Shown piece by piece: positions 1-11,235 of a DNA stretch of 64,000 bases. The stretch's first letter is position 1; each line of letters starts with the position of its first letter. Origin of the DNA: Schistocerca nitens. Its lineage: Eukaryota; Arthropoda; Insecta; Orthoptera; Acrididae. Under the pieces are notes generated by a model. That model saw nothing but the letters and a program-made list of their open reading frames with translations, was not told the origin of the DNA and did no database searches. The position numbers and the translations under genes were made by a program. The stretch spans positions 533,095,102 through 533,159,101 of the forward strand of contig NC_064616.1 in assembly GCF_023898315.1 (NCBI RefSeq), read 5' to 3'.

Positions 1-400
1 TGAAAGATAGAATCATTTGATGACTGTCGTGACAGGGGTGGTGAGAGCTGGTTGCATGAACCAGAAACAAAGCATCAGAATATTGAATGGCACCGTCCTG
101 ACCTTCTGAAAGTCCGTCGCGTATTACAAGGTAAACGCCTTGGGTAGATCATCCTGCAGCAGGACAACACACGGCCGGACACTGTTTCTGTCGCTGTAGA
201 GAACATTTTGTAATTTGATTTGGTAATCCTTCGACACGATCCTAAAAGTGACGATGTGGCACATTCCGACTACCATAATTTTGGTTCTGCGGAAGAACTA
301 CTGTGACGACAAAGCTATGAGAACTGGAAGACATACAGAAAGCGGTGCATTAGTGTCTGTGGTCAGTCAGAAAATACTTTTACCGCAAAAGAATTTTCTA
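1..400 (+). pseudogene. Mariner-type transposase remnant (3' part), cut by the window edge
   Basis: Conceptual translation in shifting plus-strand frames gives pieces of the C-terminal half of a mariner (SETMAR-like) transposase: a stretch like 'PETKHQNIEW' near 60-90, then 'IILQQDNTRPDTVSVAVENI' at about 146-210, the region of the second catalytic Asp (the D of QQDN), then degraded text like HSDYHNFG near 260-290, where YSPDLAPSDYHLF would be expected. Several frameshifts and stops break it, so it cannot encode a working enzyme. The 5' half lies outside the window and no TIR was located. The family is judged from motif order only; confidence in 'mariner' is good, in the boundaries poor. Confidence 0.6.
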
Positions 401-1974
401 ACTTATAGAGCGGTAGTAAAAATTTGATCCAGGAAACGGAAGATGTGTTGTTAACTGAAATAAAAATTTGTTGTTTAAGATGATGTACGTGGTTTGTGTG
501 GGTCACAAATGACATAAAGTACGACGCTTCTCTCTCAATGAATTTTGTTAGCATCGTTATTTTTCATGTTATACAGAGTATTTCAGTAGTTTCACTGATG
601 AATGAGAAGGACAAATGTATAATTAGAGATAGAGAATGGTGGTTGGAAACGAGTCGAAAGTTTAATGCAAAAATAAGAAAATTTGAAATTTAGCATTGGT
701 CTACTGACGATATAAAAAACCAAAGAAGAGATATCTTTTTAATGATTGCTGCCATAAAAGTTGCCCAAAGTGGCGCCCCTCATTTTCTATTCAGGTATGA
801 CATCGTCTTACGCAGTACTGTCGTACTCGTAACTCTATAGTTAACGAGAAGTCGTCAACACCGATTTGTGGTGAAGTTTTGGGCTGGAGTGGATAAAAAT
901 TGGTTTATCGGCCTGTATCAGCATACTCTCGCTTGAATGCACCAAAGTACATCGTGTTTCTGAGAGACGTACTCTGCTGTTGTAATACTAATACTTAATC
1001 ATAGCGCACAGGAATGGTTCCAAGGTAATGCAGCCTTAACTTATTTAGCATATATTACATGTGAGGACCTGAGTCAGACGTTTCCTAAAAGGTGGCTATG
1101 AAGAGGAGGCATTGTTTCATGACCACCTCGTTTTGTTGAATTTGTCTTGTTTGATTTTTTTTCGCTGGGTCACGTGAAAAGTTCAGTCTGGGAGACACAT
1201 CTCGAGACTGACGGGATCTCCAAACAAGGATTCTCTCTGACTATGACATGTTTCTAACAACATTAATAATGTAACATCTTATACAAATTACTAAAGGAAC
1301 ACACAGACTTAAGTGCGTAAAATGTAAAATATGTTTCGACAGCACACATTTCCAACCTACTAATTGAAAGTTGCAGATGATGAGTTGGTGTTGCAGGTGT
1401 CGAAGAGGGAAAAAAAAAACCTGCAAAATCTTTCAGAAACTTGAAGCATTGCAGTTGGCTCCTTACCAGAGATGTTATCTTGTTTATGGAAATGGAAAAT
1501 AGGGTTGAACTTAAAACACTGGCTTGAGAGGTACCATACGCCCACTAAAATCAGTCACAAGGATCTTCGCCAATTCGGTATCTAAAAAACCATTGGGATA
1601 AGAGGGACTGAACTAGTGGAGGCAGCTGTCCACGAAAGCCACATTCATGGAGCGGTCTGAGAATACTTTGACTGTAAGTAGAGTCATACACCTTTCATAA
1701 ATAGAAAATAATTCTTTCGGACGTTTTCTTCACTTGATTAGGGCCTATTTTTTGTATAGCCAACTCCAGCATGGTCAGGTTATCACTTATGGATCGATAG
1801 CTACTGAACGTACATTGAGAGCGGCTAAGGAGCTTCCTGGTTTCTAGGACCCAGACCAGGTGACAGTGTACTATACGCTCCAAATCTACCCTACACAATT
1901 AATTAAGACAAGTCGATAACTACTGAGGCATGTTCTGTTCATCGTATCGTCAGATATTGTCAGAACTATAAGGT
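401..1974. other. AT-rich stretch with no recognised gene
   Basis: Only ORFs of about 60-67 codons occur, on both strands and without recognisable motifs. Nothing here could be assigned to a transposon family by eye. Confidence 0.4.
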
Positions 1975-2150
1975 TAGGATACCTACAACCGCATGTCACC
2001 GTATGGTGGAGGGCGGAGTGTACGCTGTACCAGCATTAGGCATTTCCTTTCTTGTTTCACTAGCAAATGGAGCGAGGGAGAAGCAACTGTCTATATGCCT
2101 CTGTATGAGCCCTAATTTCTCATATCCTCATGAACCTTACCTCTATTTGG
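1975..2150 (-). mobile_element. 3' end of a CR1/jockey-like LINE (fragment)
   Basis: Read on the minus strand, the fragment encodes the last residues of a non-LTR ORF2 ('EIRAHTEAYRQLLLPRSI'-like, from 'aaattagggctcatacagagg') followed by a short 3' untranslated stretch around the 'CCACCATACGGTG' segment. From memory this end belongs to the same kind of orthopteran LINE as the C-terminal ORF at 46958-47482, whose product ends in a comparable arginine-rich stretch. It is 5'-truncated, as is typical after incomplete target-primed reverse transcription. Family assignment is by recognition, not alignment. Confidence 0.5.
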
Positions 2151-2497
2151 TGGTTGAGTGCTAAGTACAACTAGTAGTCTACACGGTCTTCTGGATAATT
2201 TTTGGTCTGGCGGTTATGAGCTATTGTGGCCTCACGACCAGCTAGGTAAATATGCTTCCACATAGAGAGAGTCCTGTTTGTCTGGGTAAGCCTTAAACAG
2301 CTGTGATCACCCGAGGATGCTCATTAATGACTACCCCCTGAACAACCAGCTACCCCATCGTCAAGTATCACAACTTGAGTGTTTGTTTATAGGCTTTTGT
2401 AACACCCTTTTGATCCGGCCGGTTAACCCGAAATTCCCGTCCCTGTGTCACACAATGTTCCACTGCCCCGCCCGGGTGGAGGTCGCTGGAGCATAGA
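2151..2497. other. No recognised feature
   Basis: Unremarkable sequence between a LINE fragment and the first copy of a direct repeat. A GC-rich patch lies at about 2415-2500 ('ccggccggttaacccg', 'ccgcccgggtggaggtcgc'). Confidence 0.3.
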
Positions 2498-2578
2498 CTT
2501 TATTACTGAGTCTCAGTAACTGGAATAACTCTCGTGCTTCGCTGCAATAAATAAATTCAATTATCTTTCTTTACGTTT
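2498..2578 (+). repeat. Direct repeat, copy 1 (about 80 bp)
   Basis: Shares with 3346-3426 the core ATAACTCTCGTGCTT preceded by a 'gactttat..tgagtct..aact' stretch and followed by 'gcTGCAAT.AATA..TTcAATTATCT'. The two copies have the same orientation and are about 850 bp apart. They could be ends of a decayed LTR-type element or two insertions of one short repeat. Confidence 0.6.
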
Positions 2579-3345
2579 TTATTTCACGTTCGAAGAGGTT
2601 GCCTACGGCCCACAGATTGAGAAACCAGGGTTCGCCTAACCAACACTGTTGATGACCAGTCGTAGAAGGACCCCTACAGTCTATCGAAACATACTTAAGA
2701 AAGTAAAACACCTTATTTCCTACAATAATCTTCAGTCCTCTACCTATCACTTTCGCAGAGAATGTGTAGCTGAAATTAGAACCACAATGCGCTCACAGAG
2801 GCACATAGCCAACGAAAAATTTTTCCCACGTCCATTCACGAGTGAACCAAGAAGAAATTTTAATGAGTTCTGCCATAGTAATATTCTGACACACACTGTG
2901 TAGTCGTTTTATGCACTTGTACCTAGTTATAATGTTCAGTAGACAGTGCACGCGTCGACAGGGCGAATATATTATTTCGTCCCGTAACTGGACTGACTTT
3001 GTCATGGTGGTTGGGATGACGCCTGAGTGCAGGACACGAATGCGCGATATAACCACATTTATAACAGTCGCGGTCAAATCGTAGGTGCCTAGGGAATTAT
3101 TGTAAACTGTGAGCGTTTTATTTACCATCATAACTGACGGTCACTATGGGCACCTAGATACGAGGCGAAACACTGCTTCCAGATCCAGCTGCTGTGGGCA
3201 ACAATATCCTTGTGATGCTAAACTTTGGTACCTTTAATCCAGTTGATTGTGTGTGTAGATGACGTTATGGAACTAACATGAGTGGCGGAGTGTTCTTCCA
3301 TTGCAGAAGGCAAGTCAGTGAACAGACAGCGTATCGTCAAGGTAA

Positions 3346-3426
3346 GTAGGCTTTATCTTTGAGTCTTAATAACTAGAATAACTCTCGTGCTTTGTTGCAA
3401 TGAATAATTTAATTATCTGTTTTCAC
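3346..3426 (+). repeat. Direct repeat, copy 2 (about 80 bp)
   Basis: Partner of 2498-2578, sharing ATAACTCTCGTGCTT and the flanking text with scattered substitutions. The interval between them (2579-3345) holds only short ORFs; a 112-codon minus-strand ORF at 2793-3131 has no recognised motif. Confidence 0.6.
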
Positions 3427-3432
3427 GAAAAC

Positions 3433-3657
3433 TCAAAGTAATAACAATATAAGCATGATACTCAGCGCAACGAAAAAGACAATCAGATCATGACCATTAT
3501 TTGTTTCATGCCACTGTACCACAGACGCTAAGTATCTGTTACCAATGTCTGCAGCTATATTTTCTAGTAGTTTACATTCTTTGCAGTACTGAGTACACTG
3601 ATTATTTTTGTAAGACCACAGGTGGTGAGTTTCAATATTAGTTTCAGTGTAATTCAA
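3433..3657 (-). CDS. Small ORF with C-terminal hydrophobic segment, unknown
   Basis: A 74-codon ORF begins MNYTETNIETHHLWSYK, has a Cys cluster (CTQYCKECK, residues about 21-29) and ends in a hydrophobic run (IVFFVALSIMLILLLL) that would suit a C-terminal membrane anchor. It starts just beyond direct-repeat copy 2. I do not recognise it; it may be the end of a degraded envelope-like or host ORF, or chance. No promoter or splice signal was identified. Confidence 0.2.
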   Translation of the reverse strand: MNYTETNIETHHLWSYKNNQCTQYCKECKLLENIAADIGNRYLASVVQWHETNNGHDLIVFFVALSIMLILLLL

Positions 3658-3945
3658 CTGTTACTAAAATAAAAATTGTGTCTTATATGTTTCAGTGTAT
3701 GACTCATTGTATGTACTTGGATATCTTGTTTACAGGAGCAAGATGGTAATTTTTAACATGGAAGTGAAAGATCTGTTTTTAGTTTAAGTACACATTTATT
3801 TTTCGTGTGGTCCCGTCTAACGTGAAACCACTTTAACCAAAGCGTCTCCAAACAGACTCCAACCATGAAATGTGAAAGATGGCTGACATAGCCTCGTCGT
3901 AGGAGTCAGAACGTTTTCCAGCCCTCGTCCTTAAACTGATACTTA

Positions 3946-3980
3946 TACACTCACGGGAAACAATCGCAACATCAAAAAGT
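3946..3980 (+). repeat. Terminal sequence of the Tc1-like element (left end)
   Basis: TA followed by CACTCACGGGAAACAATCGC. The same end, with its inner flank (CATTACT.TGCATTAATTA-like text), recurs in inverse orientation at about 40070-40150, which supports it as a real element terminus. Confidence 0.6.
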
Positions 3981-5275
3981 AATTAATGTATAGTAATGAA
4001 ATTTTGAGAATACATTTGTCTAGGTATCATATTTAAGTGATTAACATTGCAAGCCAAAGGTTAATGTAAGCGCCAGGTAAGTCATTGCAGGTATCAAATT
4101 CTGGTGCATTAATAACCGGTGTAACAGCCACAATGTTTAATGCAAGCATGCATCGTGCATGCACTGTGTTGTACAGGTGCCGGATGTCAGTTTGTGGGAT
4201 AGCGTTCCATGCTTGTTGCACTTGGTCAGTCCGTACAGGATCGGTTAATGCTGCTTGCCGATGTGTACAATTGGAGACAGGTAATCGAGCAAGCCAACCC
4301 AACATGTCGACGCTCCGTAGAATATGTCGAATTACGACAGCAGTATGTGACCGAGCGTTATCCTCTTGGAAAACACTTCCTGGAGTGCTGTTCATGAACA
4401 GCAGCACAAAGAGGTCGAATAACCAGACGGACAAACAAATTTGCAGCGAGGATGCGTGGTATAGCCACGACAGTGCTCCGGTTGTCATACGAAATCGCAC
4501 TGTAGATCATAACTCCATATGTAGGTCCCTAGTTCACAGACAGGTTAGTTGCAGACCTCAAATGGCCTCCTGTTAGCCAGTACACGGTCGTCACCGACGC
4601 CGAGGCAGAAGCAGCATTCATCAGAAAACACAACAGACCTCCACCCTGCCCTCCAATGAGGTCTCGTTTGACACCACTGAAGTCGCAAATGGCGGTGGTT
4701 TGGGGTCAGTACAATGCACGCTACAGGGCGTCTAGCTCGGAGCTGTCCTGGAAGTAACCTATTTACAACCGTTCATTGTGTCAGTGTGATGCCAACTACT
4801 GCTGAGATTACTGTTGTAGATGCAGTACGATGCGCCGGATCCATACGTCGAACATCATTTGGCCTTCCGTCTTGGTAGTGCCACGTGACTTTCCTGAGCC
4901 TGGTCTTCTTGCGACAGTACCTTTCCGTAACCACCGCTGCCAGCAGTCATATACAGTAGGCACAATCCTGTAAAGTCTTTCTGCAATATCGCAGAAGGAA
5001 CACCCATCTTCTCGTAGCGCTCTTACGCGACCTCGCTTAAACTCAGTGAGGTGTTGATTGTGATGTCTTTGTCGCATTAAAAGTATTCTTGAGTAACATC
5101 AACTCATCACGTCCAATCTCAAAGGCACGACCGTTACAGAGTGTATTTAAAGCAAACCTGATTTTCGTCCTCATAATGGAGTTAAGAGCACTACTATTAT
5201 GCGTCTGGCGCGAAATTTGAATAGACATCATCTTTCAGATGTAGAAACACGCCTACCAATTTTCGTTTATGTTGC
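3948..5275 (-). pseudogene. Decayed Tc1-like transposon with broken transposase
   Basis: Minus-strand pieces recover a Tc1-type transposase. The N-terminal helix-turn-helix is at 4808-5077 (MRQRHHNQHLTEFKRGRVRA, then a second helix pair ending in a GRPR-like 'RRPGSGKSRGT'). The C-terminal DDE half is at 4033-4500, with 'SVFQEDNARSHTAVVIRHIL' (second Asp) and 'LARLP' where the family has WPARSPDLSPIEH, so the catalytic Glu is lost by frameshift and substitution. The low-coordinate end shows a clear terminal sequence CACTCACGGGAAACAATCGC after a TA at 3946-3947. The opposite terminus is degraded (a weak match near 5257-5275). A second copy of the same 3' end sits at 39911-40150. Confidence 0.75.
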
Positions 5276-6003
5276 ACAACGTATATTTGGTACTGCCATT
5301 TTTTTTCTTCTGTGTATATTCTAACAGTAAAACAAACTGTTCCCATAGGTGTAATCTTAGTATAGGCATAAACTTAAGACAGTCATACGCATGTGAGACG
5401 CTGAAACTCAAAGGTGAAACAGTAACACGCTGCTACGCCTATAATCCTCTACCAGAAATAACGAAGCGGTGTGGTGGGTTACGTGCCTCAACGGCACAGA
5501 TTATCATACTATAAGTTTAGCTACACTGGGGAGATATCTATGGAGAGACCAGACTCAAGTAAGATTTGTCAAGAAGGGTAGCAGCATTTCAGTAGTACCA
5601 GGGGAAACGATCTGGATGACTGACTGTTGCGGCATTTTTAATGTTAGCCAACATAGTCTTGCTAAGTTGGTACTGCGAGTGAATGAAAGCAAGGTGAAAT
5701 AGCACCCCAGTCTTTTTATTTACCGAGGACGCAAAATCGTTCTACTCGCCAGATCGTGGAAAATTACAATCTTTAATCGTGTAGGTTGCTTAGAGATTCC
5801 AGTGAGACTATTTCAGCGACTGCCGTGAAGCGTACGGGTTTAATGCTGCATTTCACAGCGGACTGTGATTTTCGGTTTACTACTCAGATCGCAAAAATGT
5901 TCGAAAGCTCACTAAAGGAATATAAAGTCAACCTTTAGTTATACCACGTTCTGATTGAGTGGACGGCACATGTGGTGGGACAGTAGTGGGCAGCCTCTGA
6001 GGC
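5276..6003. other. No recognised gene
   Basis: Two short overlapping plus-strand ORFs (81 and 77 codons, 5269-5702) have no motif that I recognise. They may be remnants of an old element. Confidence 0.3.
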
Positions 6004-6015
6004 ACTTGACATACC

Positions 6016-6223
6016 AGCCCGCACCTCGTGGTCGTGTGGTAGCGTTCTCGCTTCTCGCGCCCGGGTTCCCGGGTTCGATTCCCGGCGGGGTCAGGGATTT
6101 TCTCTGCCTCGTGATGGCTGGGTGTTGTGTGATGTCCTTAGGTTAACTAGGTTTAAGTAGTTCTAAGTTCTAGGGGACTGATGACCATAGATGTTAAGTC
6201 CCATAGTGCTCAGAGCCATTTGA
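6016..6223 (+). mobile_element. tRNA-derived SINE, variant head, with target duplication
   Basis: The head has pol III promoter boxes: an A-box-like 'CGTGGTCGTGTGGTAGCG' and B box GGGTTCGATTCCCGGCGGG. The body (GTGTGATGTCCTTAGGTTA through CATAGTGCTCAGAGCCATTTGAA) is the same as in the main SINE family of this window, but the tRNA-like head is different. Imperfect 12-bp target duplications ACTTGACATACC (6004-6015) and ACTTGACACACC (6224-6235) flank it. The head sequence is too divergent to be a working tRNA gene. Confidence 0.85.
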
Positions 6224-6235
6224 ACTTGACACACC

Positions 6236-7389
6236 CTTGTTGTATGACTTTTGTCCACATTAGATGTGACTCTGTTTGTTTAAGCCTCTAGTTTTCCAGA
6301 TATTCACGGGAATGATATGGATCCATGTGAACCTTCAAGTGGCAATGATTCGGGCACATCATCGTAATGGCGTGTAAAGGCCAGGTAACCGGTTCTAGAT
6401 GTGGTTCGCCTGTCACGAATGGGACACGGCCTGTTTCACTCCATCTGCGTCTGTTTGTTGCTCCGCCAGTTACACGATTCGCATTAGTCCTTGAAGGAGA
6501 GAAGATTCAGGAGACTGAAGTAACATAAAGCATAAAATTCTCTGAGGAGTAAAAGTGATTAATGCTGTGTGACTTTCTGTCTTTTAAAAACTTTCATCTC
6601 AACAACGAAACAGTTCTTTCCGAAGAACAGTATTTGCACCCACACAGTGTGAAGTAAATTAGGCCGATACATATTTACATATTTAGTTGTGAATTTAGCT
6701 GCAGAACTTAATTATGTACGAAACCGACAAATGTGTCCAACGTAAAAAGTCCAATATCCAGGGCATCTAATACTACTCGTGGTAAGATTTTTTCCTAGCA
6801 GGAAGACAAATCAAAATATTCATCTCACGCTTATCCTTTACCACGGTCTACGAAAGAATATTATTTTAGTGTCACTTCGACTGAAGGATAGGTAGACGAA
6901 TGAAATGTTATCTCACGTTGGCAGATTTTATCACACGGCATTCCTCTGTTGGCAGTTATTTTGTTATGGACTTGAGGAATCATTCAACATTATGACCAGG
7001 TGGTACCGTACACCATGCTTCAACAAGATCGTTTTTCTTTTTTGGAAGGACAGACGCCGGCAGCGTAACTGGTCATTTAGATACGTATTGTATTGTGTTA
7101 TAACCACCTGTGATGACAGTTTACAAGTGGCAGTAGTACCACGAGAATCAGTTTCAGTCACTTTCTTCTTTCCCAACTGAGTTACAGTCTTCAGATTCCA
7201 CTACACTGCCAACTGTTCAGCTTAATCATCGGAAACAGTTACTGCAGGAGGAGAGTAATTCTCGAGACCCTAAAAATTTGGACGGCAGATCAGTCGCTGA
7301 AGGAAGTCCGTCGTTCTCAGATTTATGACCTTCAAACGATTTTACCTGAAATAACGTAGAAGACGAAAGCGGTCTTCTGAAGGACGAAT
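6236..7389. other. No recognised gene
   Basis: ORFs of 70-91 codons at 6905-7180 and on the opposite strand carry no recognisable domain. Base composition is ordinary for the window. Confidence 0.3.
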
Positions 7390-7800
7390 AGTCGCGCTAA
7401 CAATGGGGGTCACGAAGGGCTATCAAATGCACTTGCAGTGTCAAACATGATGAATGTTGTATATTTACTCGAACTTCAGTTAGTTTCTCAGATACCCGGT
7501 TCATTTCGTCTTCAAGAGACGTACCTTTTAAAAAAGTCGTGTTGGCATGCTCACTCCTTGAGGATCCCTGAATGCCTGCAACCAATCACTCAATAGTAAC
7601 TCAAGAATTTTAGCCAGTGCACTGATTGAGCGAACTGATTAGTAATGAATTCTTTTCCTCCCTTTAAGACAGTGATGACCACTTCGACTGTCTTCCAATC
7701 CTTTCTCACCATTCCTTGTCGTAATACATCGTTTGATGCGTAGTATCAGGACTGAAACAATGGGCGGCGTGATTAACTGAGAAAATTAGGGGAGGATTTT
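7390..7800 (-). pseudogene. Possible I/R1-type LINE reverse transcriptase remnant
   Basis: Read on the minus strand, frames around 7600-7760 give text like 'WKTVEVVITVLKGGKEF', resembling the N-terminal RT block 'WK.AKVVPI.KGGKD' of R1/I-clade LINEs. It is followed by 'LAKILELLLSDWLQAFRDPQ' and a Glu/Arg-rich ORF at 7397-7585, in the order expected for the next RT blocks. Stops and frameshifts are frequent and the catalytic YADD box was not found. This is a weak, by-eye assignment; chance similarity is possible. Confidence 0.35.
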
Positions 7801-9238
7801 TATCATCTGAATCTTACGCTTTGTTCCATTGTAGTTTTTATGTACCTGCTGTGGTTGTCAAACAGTGGTTGAATGTGTAATGACAATTTCGTTTCTATAC
7901 TCCTTTAGTTTGTGATTCCGAGCTGGCATATACTGTATGCTAAATATCAGTACTGGTGTCGACGTCAAGAAACCGTGTTTCAAGAGGGCACTTGGTCCAA
8001 CGCCTCCTTCACTGAGTCATTGACAAGTCTACATGTTTTCCCTGAACACTGTGCTGCAACCACATTCTAGATAATTTCCACCTTCTTGCTGCTCACTTAG
8101 GAAGACGACTTCCTCATAATTGTCTCTGGCAGAGAATACAGGTCAGAGGAGACTGAAATCGCTTGTTTTAGCGCTGCGCCACCGGCTTCTAGCCAATGCT
8201 TTTATTTTTCGGCAATGGTTGGCTGACCTACGTCCCATTCATCATGAAAAATCTGCCCAAAAATCCCTCGGGTCCTTTTAATAAGTTTTAATCACTTCCG
8301 AGAAACTTGTTTTGTATTTGCTTTCAGCCGGTGCTCAACAAACGTGCCACATAACGTCGGTATAGGTTTCTAATTGTTAATACATCATTTAAAGTACAGT
8401 GCAATATTTTTCCTGCTGTGACTACCATGTCATGTCATTTCGTGAATCGATAAACGTCGATTGTGACTCCCTTTGTCGGAGTCGTTTTTGATGTTCTCGT
8501 CCATGATTACGGCTTGAGGACGTCCTTAACGAGTACCTATTTCATAGGGAAATGCGGCCATATTTTTATTCTGCATCCAGTTTCTTCATTACTGGAAACG
8601 AAGGAGAAAATTTCATATAAACCTTCACCAATTTTTGTGTATTCATGTGACGATATAAAAGGTCCAGGCAAATGAATTTCTGACATTACTGATTTCTGGT
8701 TTACTCATTTGAACGAAACAACCATACAGTACACAAATTTGTTATTATCCGTATGAGAAATACTGTTCCGCATTCAGAACTACACTCGACTTATTTTATT
8801 GCCAAATAAGTACCAACATAGTGAAAACACAGTTTATTGAAATAAACAATGTGTTCCTGTCGAGCAGAGAAACTTTCTTCATGCCACTGTGTCTTACCCT
8901 GCTTATGAACGTTGTTCCAGGCTATTGATCGTTTGGAGCAGTGGCTCTAAATCTTTTGTGCTGTGCTACATTTTTGTGTCTTGTTCTCTCGAAGAAAAGC
9001 TGAACATTTTGCTATGGTATCTTATTGCTAATATTTAAGTGATTTAATTGAATGCATACCTGACCTGCCTCAGAGATAATTACTGACTTCAAAATTAATT
9101 CGACCATCGTAACATTTCCGGAAAGATGAAGATATGATTTGGAGTCAAGACATTTATTATCATTTCATGTCTACGTAATGAAAGATGCCTGGCTTTGATT
9201 CAAAATAACTCAAAATATTCAGTATAGTTTCTTTCACT
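7801..9238. other. No recognised gene
   Basis: Short ORFs only, up to about 70 codons. No terminal repeats or SINE boxes were seen. Confidence 0.3.
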
Positions 9239-9276
9239 TTGCCAATGGCCTTCGCGCAGTGGTAACACCGTTTCCA
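9239..9276 (+). mobile_element. 5' scrap of a 5S-derived SINE
   Basis: 'GCCAATGGCCTTCGCGCAGT' followed by 'GGTAACACCG' matches the first roughly 40 bases of the full 5S-SINE at 14909-15243; after that the match stops. It lies immediately before the Penelope-like ORF, so the SINE may have been cut by that insertion. Confidence 0.6.
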
Positions 9277-9282
9277 TAATCC

Positions 9283-10340
9283 TTGATTCTAATTGGTCAC
9301 CAGTTTGAATCGGACATTACTGCTTTGTTTCGACATACTCTTTCCTCAACTTATTTTATGTTTAACCAGGAATATTTTGAACAGTCTGACGGTGTCGCCA
9401 TGGGCAGCCCTCTGTCTCCTCTGGTGGCTAACCTTTTTATGGAGGATTTTGAGGAGACAGCACTTGAACCAGCGGTCTGTAAACCAACTGTTTTTTGAAG
9501 ATACGTCGATGACACTTTCATAGTGTGGCCCCACGGAGAAGAAAAGTTAATGGAGTTTTTTCATCATCTTAACTCCATCCATGAGAATACTCGATTTACT
9601 ATGGAACTAGAGAAAGATGGCTGCCTTCCATTCCTGGATGTTTTGGTTAAGCGGAAGAGTGACGGCACTGTGGGACATTCTGTCTATCGCAAGCCCACTC
9701 ACACTGATTTGTATTTGCAATCTTCAAGTTGCCATCACCCATCCCAGACTATGAGTGTACTTAATACCCTTGTACACAGGGCACACACGGTGTCGGATGC
9801 AGAGATTTTGCCTAAGGAACTGGCACATTTGAGGACGGTATTCAGAGGCAATGGGTACTCGACCCGGCAAATTAACAGGGCCTTCTCAACTAGAGCCAGG
9901 AACCGGGAAGTGGATAAAGAGGAGGACGCGCCAGCCAAGTCCCTAGCTTTTCTTCCCTTTGTCGGAAATGTCTCCTAACGTGTCAGTGTGGTATGGCCTA
10001 TATAGGACAGACAACGGGTACAGTGGAAGAGCGTTGTACAGAACATCAACTTTGCACTCGCCTACTGCAACCCAGTATGTCTGCAGTTGTGGAACATTGT
10101 ATTTCTAACGGACATTCAATGGAGTACGACAAAACTTCGATTTTGTCCACTGCAATAACTTTTTGGGACTCAATTATCAAAGAATCAGTTGAAATACGCT
10201 TTGCGGGAAATCTAATGAACCGTGACAGTGGTTACCAATTGAATGACGCATGGGATCCCGTCATCTCCGAAATTTGCTCGAGACGAAGATGCCAGAAGAC
10301 TTCGATAGCTGCGGCCAGCGAGAATACCGACGGCAGCTGA
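9283..10340 (+). pseudogene. Penelope-like element: RT plus GIY-YIG endonuclease, broken
   Basis: Plus-strand ORFs together give the C-terminal half of a Penelope-like retroelement polyprotein. The RT has a block ending GVAMGSPLSPLVANLFMEDF (in 9283-9498), a catalytic box YVDDTF around 9503-9520, and then 'CLPFLDVLVKRK' and HSVYRKPTHTDLYL. A linker leads to a GIY-YIG endonuclease (9970-10340) with a Cys pair before MAYIGQTTGTVEERCTEH, then VVEHCISNGH and the family's end LMNRDSGYQLNDAW. A stop at about 9496-9498, one residue before the YVDD box, and a frameshift at about 9978-9992 split it into three ORFs. The N-terminal RT half is missing. The enzyme would prime reverse transcription at nicked chromatin ends. 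A hammerhead-like motif follows at 10480-10530, as is typical of this class. Confidence 0.85.
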
Positions 10341-10477
10341 ATACTGCAGTTCCACCAGCGAGGGCGCTGCCGCTGGGCGGTGGGGCCCTTTTGTCTCCGC
10401 GATTGCAACGCATGCGCGGCAGTACTATCAGCGCACTAAATAAGCTGGAGCGGAGAACGTCTTCTTCAGTCCTCGTT

Positions 10478-10530
10478 CGGCTCACCTGAAGATGGCTGGC
10501 AGTTGTCCAGCCGAAATATCAGGTAATGAA
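10478..10530 (+). ncRNA. Hammerhead-ribozyme-like motif downstream of the Penelope element
   Basis: Core CTGAAGA (10486-10492), a perfect stem II (GGCTGG 10494-10499 with CCAGCC 10507-10512), then GAAA at 10513-10516. Stem III is not the usual minimal form (ATATCAGGTA), and I could not see a convincing stem I. It may be degenerate. Its position after a PLE ORF matches known hammerhead placement in Penelope-like elements. Confidence 0.55.
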
Positions 10531-10559
10531 GTTTACGACGACCGGCTGCAAGCCCGAAA

Positions 10560-11235
10560 TCTTTTCGAACAGGATAAGACTGTTTCAAGTATACTGTTGG
10601 TAGACTCATCTCTAGAATCACCGTTTTCAAGGCAACTGAGGTGCAGTAGGCGATGTTAGATGTGTATGTAAGTGACTATTTCTGTTTGAATAGGATATTT
10701 TTCCTTGAATGTTTTTTGTTCTATACTATAATTAGAAATTCCTAAATTATGCTCATTGGCAAAAGATTTAATAGGTAGGTGGAGAAGTGTAGTTCTATTC
10801 ATCTTCTGTAACACATCGTTTATTTGTCACGGTATTATCTATTACTAAGGTCCTTATGAAACTTGATAGCGCTATCGATTCGGTAGTCATATTTCAGTAG
10901 CTAATGGGTTAAGCCTTGGGGTAATCTGTCGATTTTCATAGTACATGAGATGCTCTGGCTAGTAATGTCCACTGCCATGGCCCTGTTACGATATGAACTT
11001 CCAAAAAAGTTTACCTCTACTTGTATATCAACGAAAGTGTGCGGACTTAGATTCAAGGGGACGCAGGAATGAAACTAAAGAAAATGAGAACAAAACAACA
11101 ACTAAAATAATAGCAGCTCTTTAAAACGTGCGCATCTACGAAATGAAAATATGCTTGTGGACAACATTCAGTATGGGATTTCTTCACTCTGTGCATTGTA
11201 ACATTCTTGGATTCTTTTAAATCTGTCCACAAGAT
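10560..11235. other. No recognised gene
   Basis: A 68-codon minus-strand ORF has no motifs. The stretch may include old Penelope 3' sequence next to the motif at 10478. Confidence 0.3.
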
